Of a stretch of DNA of 5,259 nt, positions 2,832-5,259 are shown in pieces. The stretch lies in assembly GCA_045807945.1 (NCBI GenBank), contig JBJMGI010000022.1:1-5259 (forward strand). The letters are read 5' to 3'. The notes under the pieces were generated by a model. That model ran no database searches, was not told where the DNA came from, and saw only the letters and a list, made by a program, of their open reading frames with translations. The stretch is from CAVQGF01 sp045807945. Its GTDB lineage: Bacteria > Acidobacteriota > Terriglobia > Terriglobales > Acidobacteriaceae. The position numbers and the translations under genes were made by a program. Within the stretch, counting starts at the first letter, position 1. Each line of letters starts with the position of its first letter.

Positions 2832-5259
2832 CTAGAACGTGGTTTCCATGTCCAGCTTGTCTACTAGTTCCGATAGTTCGTTGTCGGCCTTCGATCTCTT
2901 CGCCTGCAGGTCATCAATGCTGGTGTGCAGCTTCTGTACGTCATCTTCCTGCTGGTTGAGCTGCTTCACGTAGCGCTCCACAAGTGAACGCTCCTCAGCT
3001 GATCCCTTCAGCGATTGCAGATTCTGCCGGACGCGCGCCTGATCATTACCTATGCGCTCAAGGTCCTCCTCCGCCTGGCTGATGCTGCTGTCAATCGACG
3101 AGAGCTCAGTCTTCTTCAAGTAGATCGGGCGGAGAGAGCTTTCAAGCTCGGGGCTGCGGTCCTTGCGGCTGAGCCAAAGATCAATCTGGTCCGGCGTAAA
3201 AGAGGACAGCGCGTACTGCGTAGAGTTGGGGTGGAACTCCTCGACTTTCAGCTTGACAGTCTTCTTCGCTGCGGCAGTGACCATGAAGCGATGAAGCGTC
3301 TCCGTCGTCTCAGTCGGCTGATTGCTCTTGTCTACGAACTTCCAGCCCGGCCGCGCAGGATGCTCAATGACTATGGTCTTGTCTTTATCGTCGTCGTTGC
3401 GGACGGTATAGACGCGCGTCTCGCGATCTTCAGAGATCATGGTCATGAGCCCTTTTTTTATGGAGACGCGAGTCACAGTGTGTGGCGTTTCGGTCATGTC
3501 AAAGTCGGAACTCACGTGCAAGCCGAGATCTGCGGCATAGGAGACGAGGCGTTTCTCGCCGGGCTTCACGTGAGAGATAAGTCCTTGTCCCGCGAACTCT
3601 CCGCCTTCAAGCACGGTGAAGCTGCCATCGTCGAGAGTGAGTCCGGAAGTGTTCGTGAGGTAGACCGCGCGCAGCGGTACATTGCGCCCGGGGTTCCAAA
3701 CCGTCACGACGGTGCCGTCGATGTGCGAGTTCATGATGGGAACTAATGCTGATTGGTTCTTCAGGATGGTGACCGGCTGCGAGAGTTTGTATTCGAACAA
3801 GTCGCCGAGTGACGCTGCGGTCGCACCCGGCCCGTAGGTTCGCGAGTAAGCACCCGTACCGCCAAAACCACCGCTCGTGACGCTAACCCCGTCGGCGCTG
3901 TAGTTATTTTGCAACCCGCTTCCGCCGCCTGACTTGGTCTGCATCTGGACCGTTCCACCCGTGCTCTTGCCGTATTGAGCCTCGAATGTACTTCTAGCCA
4001 CTCCGGGTGCGGCGTAAAACATGCCCGCCGTTCCGCGGGCCACCGGCGAGCTCTCGTAGTACGTATCGGAGGTGTTTGCTGCAATTGCGGTTGAAGTGGT
4101 GTCTACCGTGATCGCGTTTCCTGCAACCTCAACGATCTCTCCAGCTGCACCGGCTTGCATGGCCATCCGCAAGTTAGAGGTGCGGCCAGACGCCACCTCA
4201 ACGTTCTTCGATTCGGTGGTTTTGAAGCTGCCGCTTTCCACCTTCAAGCTGTAGTACCCGGGTGGCAATAGCGGGAAAAGAAATTGACCGTCTTGGTTGG
4301 TGAAGTCGCTCTTGCTTCCGGCGGGGCCGCTGACCGTTACCTTTGCCGAGGTGATCACCGCGCCGGAAGAATCCACAACTACGCCGCCGAGATTTCCGCG
4401 CGCTCCTGATTCTGCTGCAACTTCCCGCACATCGCCTCCGATCACCAGCGCTCCTTCGTGGGTCTGCGGATTCAACTGGCCGACTGTGGGTAGCGGAACC
4501 GTGGGACGTCGCAAGTACATGGGTTGCGACAAGGGCTGGATAAAACTTTGAGGAGCACCGGCGATGAGCGAGAGTTGAACATTCGTCCAGTCTTCGCCGA
4601 CCGTGTTGTCCACCACCGCCCACCCTTGGAGCAGTGGCTTTTCGCCGCGTGTCAGTTCTTTCACATTTGGGATCACGATGCGGTACGTGCTCTTCCATAC
4701 CGGCACCTCGCTCAGGTAGCTGACCACGAGGTCGCGTGCTCCAGAGCCTGTGGTAGAGACGGTCATGCGACGCTGGTTCTGGCTTTTCGCGCTGTTCAAT
4801 GTGGCGAGATACCGGGATACATCGGCGTGCAAGTCCGGTTCGGCGATGCGGACGTTCAAGGCATTATTGACTTCGAACATATGCACTTCGCCGTTGTCCC
4901 CGACAATGGAGAGCTCGCTGGCGTGCTCGGTGCGATTGGGGAAGATCAGGTCGCGCAAATCCACCGCAAGAACGCGGCCGGTCATCGACACTCCTCCCTG
5001 CCGCACTTCTACCCGAGCTCCGCGCAGCGCAGTCAGGAAGTCTTGCAGTGAGACGTTCTCTCCGAGAGCCAATTTCAGATTTGCGAGCTGGGTCGCGAGT
5101 GGAGCGGCGGAGTTAAAGCTGACCCCGCTGACACGCCCTTGTCCGAGATCAAGAACTGTGAGCGTGGAAAGGACGTCGTTCAGTTGGCTGCTGTTGAAAT
5201 CAACAGAGACGTCCTGATTGCCGCGGACAAGGCCACGATGCTCGAAGTAGCCGATACCA
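2832..5259 (-). CDS. DUF4139-type protein with inserted carboxypeptidase-regulatory-like and plug-like segment (5' end beyond the right edge)
   Basis: 808 codons are visible. The frame stays open to the right edge, so the N-terminus, and any signal peptide, is missing. A TTG at 5070-5072 is internal, since the preceding 62 codons (GIGYFEHRG, FNSSQLNDVL...) read like family sequence. Visible layout: beta-rich N-terminal region (1-160); first half of DUF4139 (about 177-252, with SYLSEVPVWKSTYRIVIP and VDNTVGEDWTNVQLSLIAG); insert (267-482) with a CarboxypepD_reg domain (288-367) and TonB-receptor plug motifs (402-477); second half of DUF4139 (484 to about 674, with LTNTSGLTLDDGSFTVLEGG and PGEKRLVSYAADLGL); and a C-terminal charged coiled coil (714-807). 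DUF4139 proteins are poorly understood. An exported or envelope location is inferred from the domains. The reading frame has no break. It ends 251 bp before rplM and shares no function with that operon. The domain assignments are from recognition only. Confidence 0.85.
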   Translation of the reverse strand, partial: GIGYFEHRGLVRGNQDVSVDFNSSQLNDVLSTLTVLDLGQGRVSGVSFNSAAPLATQLANLKLALGENVSLQDFLTALRGARVEVRQGGVSMTGRVLAVDLRDLIFPNRTEHASELSIVGDNGEVHMFEVNNALNVRIAEPDLHADVSRYLATLNSAKSQNQRRMTVSTTGSGARDLVVSYLSEVPVWKSTYRIVIPNVKELTRGEKPLLQGWAVVDNTVGEDWTNVQLSLIAGAPQSFIQPLSQPMYLRRPTVPLPTVGQLNPQTHEGALVIGGDVREVAAESGARGNLGGVVVDSSGAVITSAKVTVSGPAGSKSDFTNQDGQFLFPLLPPGYYSLKVESGSFKTTESKNVEVASGRTSNLRMAMQAGAAGEIVEVAGNAITVDTTSTAIAANTSDTYYESSPVARGTAGMFYAAPGVARSTFEAQYGKSTGGTVQMQTKSGGGSGLQNNYSADGVSVTSGGFGGTGAYSRTYGPGATAASLGDLFEYKLSQPVTILKNQSALVPIMNSHIDGTVVTVWNPGRNVPLRAVYLTNTSGLTLDDGSFTVLEGGEFAGQGLISHVKPGEKRLVSYAADLGLHVSSDFDMTETPHTVTRVSIKKGLMTMISEDRETRVYTVRNDDDKDKTIVIEHPARPGWKFVDKSNQPTETTETLHRFMVTAAAKKTVKLKVEEFHPNSTQYALSSFTPDQIDLWLSRKDRSPELESSLRPIYLKKTELSSIDSSISQAEEDLERIGNDQARVRQNLQSLKGSAEERSLVERYVKQLNQQEDDVQKLHTSIDDLQAKRSKADNELSELVDKLDMETTF

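Noticed and set aside
3015..3746. Open plus-strand frame of 243 codons antisense to the large gene
   Set aside because: It is a shadow frame in GC-rich coding DNA. It lies fully inside a well-supported minus-strand gene, shows no recognisable domain, and has biased composition rich in Arg, Leu and Val.
3813..4460. The large gene as a fused or broken TonB-dependent receptor pseudogene
   Set aside because: There is no stop or frameshift, DUF4139 sequence continues on both sides, and no beta-barrel or remnant of one follows.
5070..5072. TTG as the start codon of the large gene
   Set aside because: The same frame stays open for 62 more codons to the window edge, with family-like sequence (GIGYFEHRG), and no Shine-Dalgarno precedes the TTG. 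The real start is off the window.

Overview
This is a compact bacterial chromosomal segment in which every convincing gene lies on the minus strand, so transcription runs from right to left. In that order it holds the 3' part of a large gene for a DUF4139-type exported protein (cut by the right edge), a promoter and a leader of about 140 nt, then rplM (L13), rpsI (S9), rpsB (S2) and the 5' part of tsf (EF-Ts, cut by the left edge).

The source is most likely an Acidobacteriota bacterium (class Terriglobia or a relative); this is inference. Three things point that way. The order rplM-rpsI-rpsB-tsf fits that phylum, though it is not unique to it. The large protein carries a carboxypeptidase-regulatory-like domain and TonB-receptor plug motifs of the kind abundant in acidobacterial outer-membrane receptors. 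The spacers contain palindromic repeats (core TCATCCCGAGCGAAGC, and GGGGCTTTAGCCCC) that I recall as interspersed repeats in such genomes.

Region by region: 1-393 is the N-terminal 131 codons of tsf. 394-601 is an rpsB-tsf spacer with a REP-like palindrome and a GC-rich attenuator-like hairpin. 602-1483 is rpsB, starting at UUG behind a strong Shine-Dalgarno. 1484-1609 is a short spacer. 1610-2005 is rpsI. 2006-2139 is a spacer with a perfect GGGGCT/AGCCCC hairpin and a tandem 12-bp repeat touching the rpsI ribosome-binding region. 2140-2580 is rplM. 2581-2831 is the control region, with a perfect TTGACA -35 box lying inside a 23-bp dyad, a TATTCT -10 box, and the leader. 2832-5259 is the DUF4139-type gene.

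The four translation genes probably form one operon driven by the promoter near 2728-2757: two proteins of the 50S and 30S subunits, S2, and the EF-Tu recycling factor. The long spacers and hairpins allow internal attenuation or processing. The large gene upstream is functionally unrelated.

The most unusual item is the large gene. Its DUF4139 domain is interrupted by a roughly 215-residue insert made of a CarboxypepD_reg beta-sandwich followed by TonB-receptor plug-like motifs, apparently in shuffled order and with no beta-barrel. The frame is intact throughout, so it looks like a real chimeric protein rather than a broken gene. I found no CRISPR array, tRNA, rRNA, transposase or complete novel system here.
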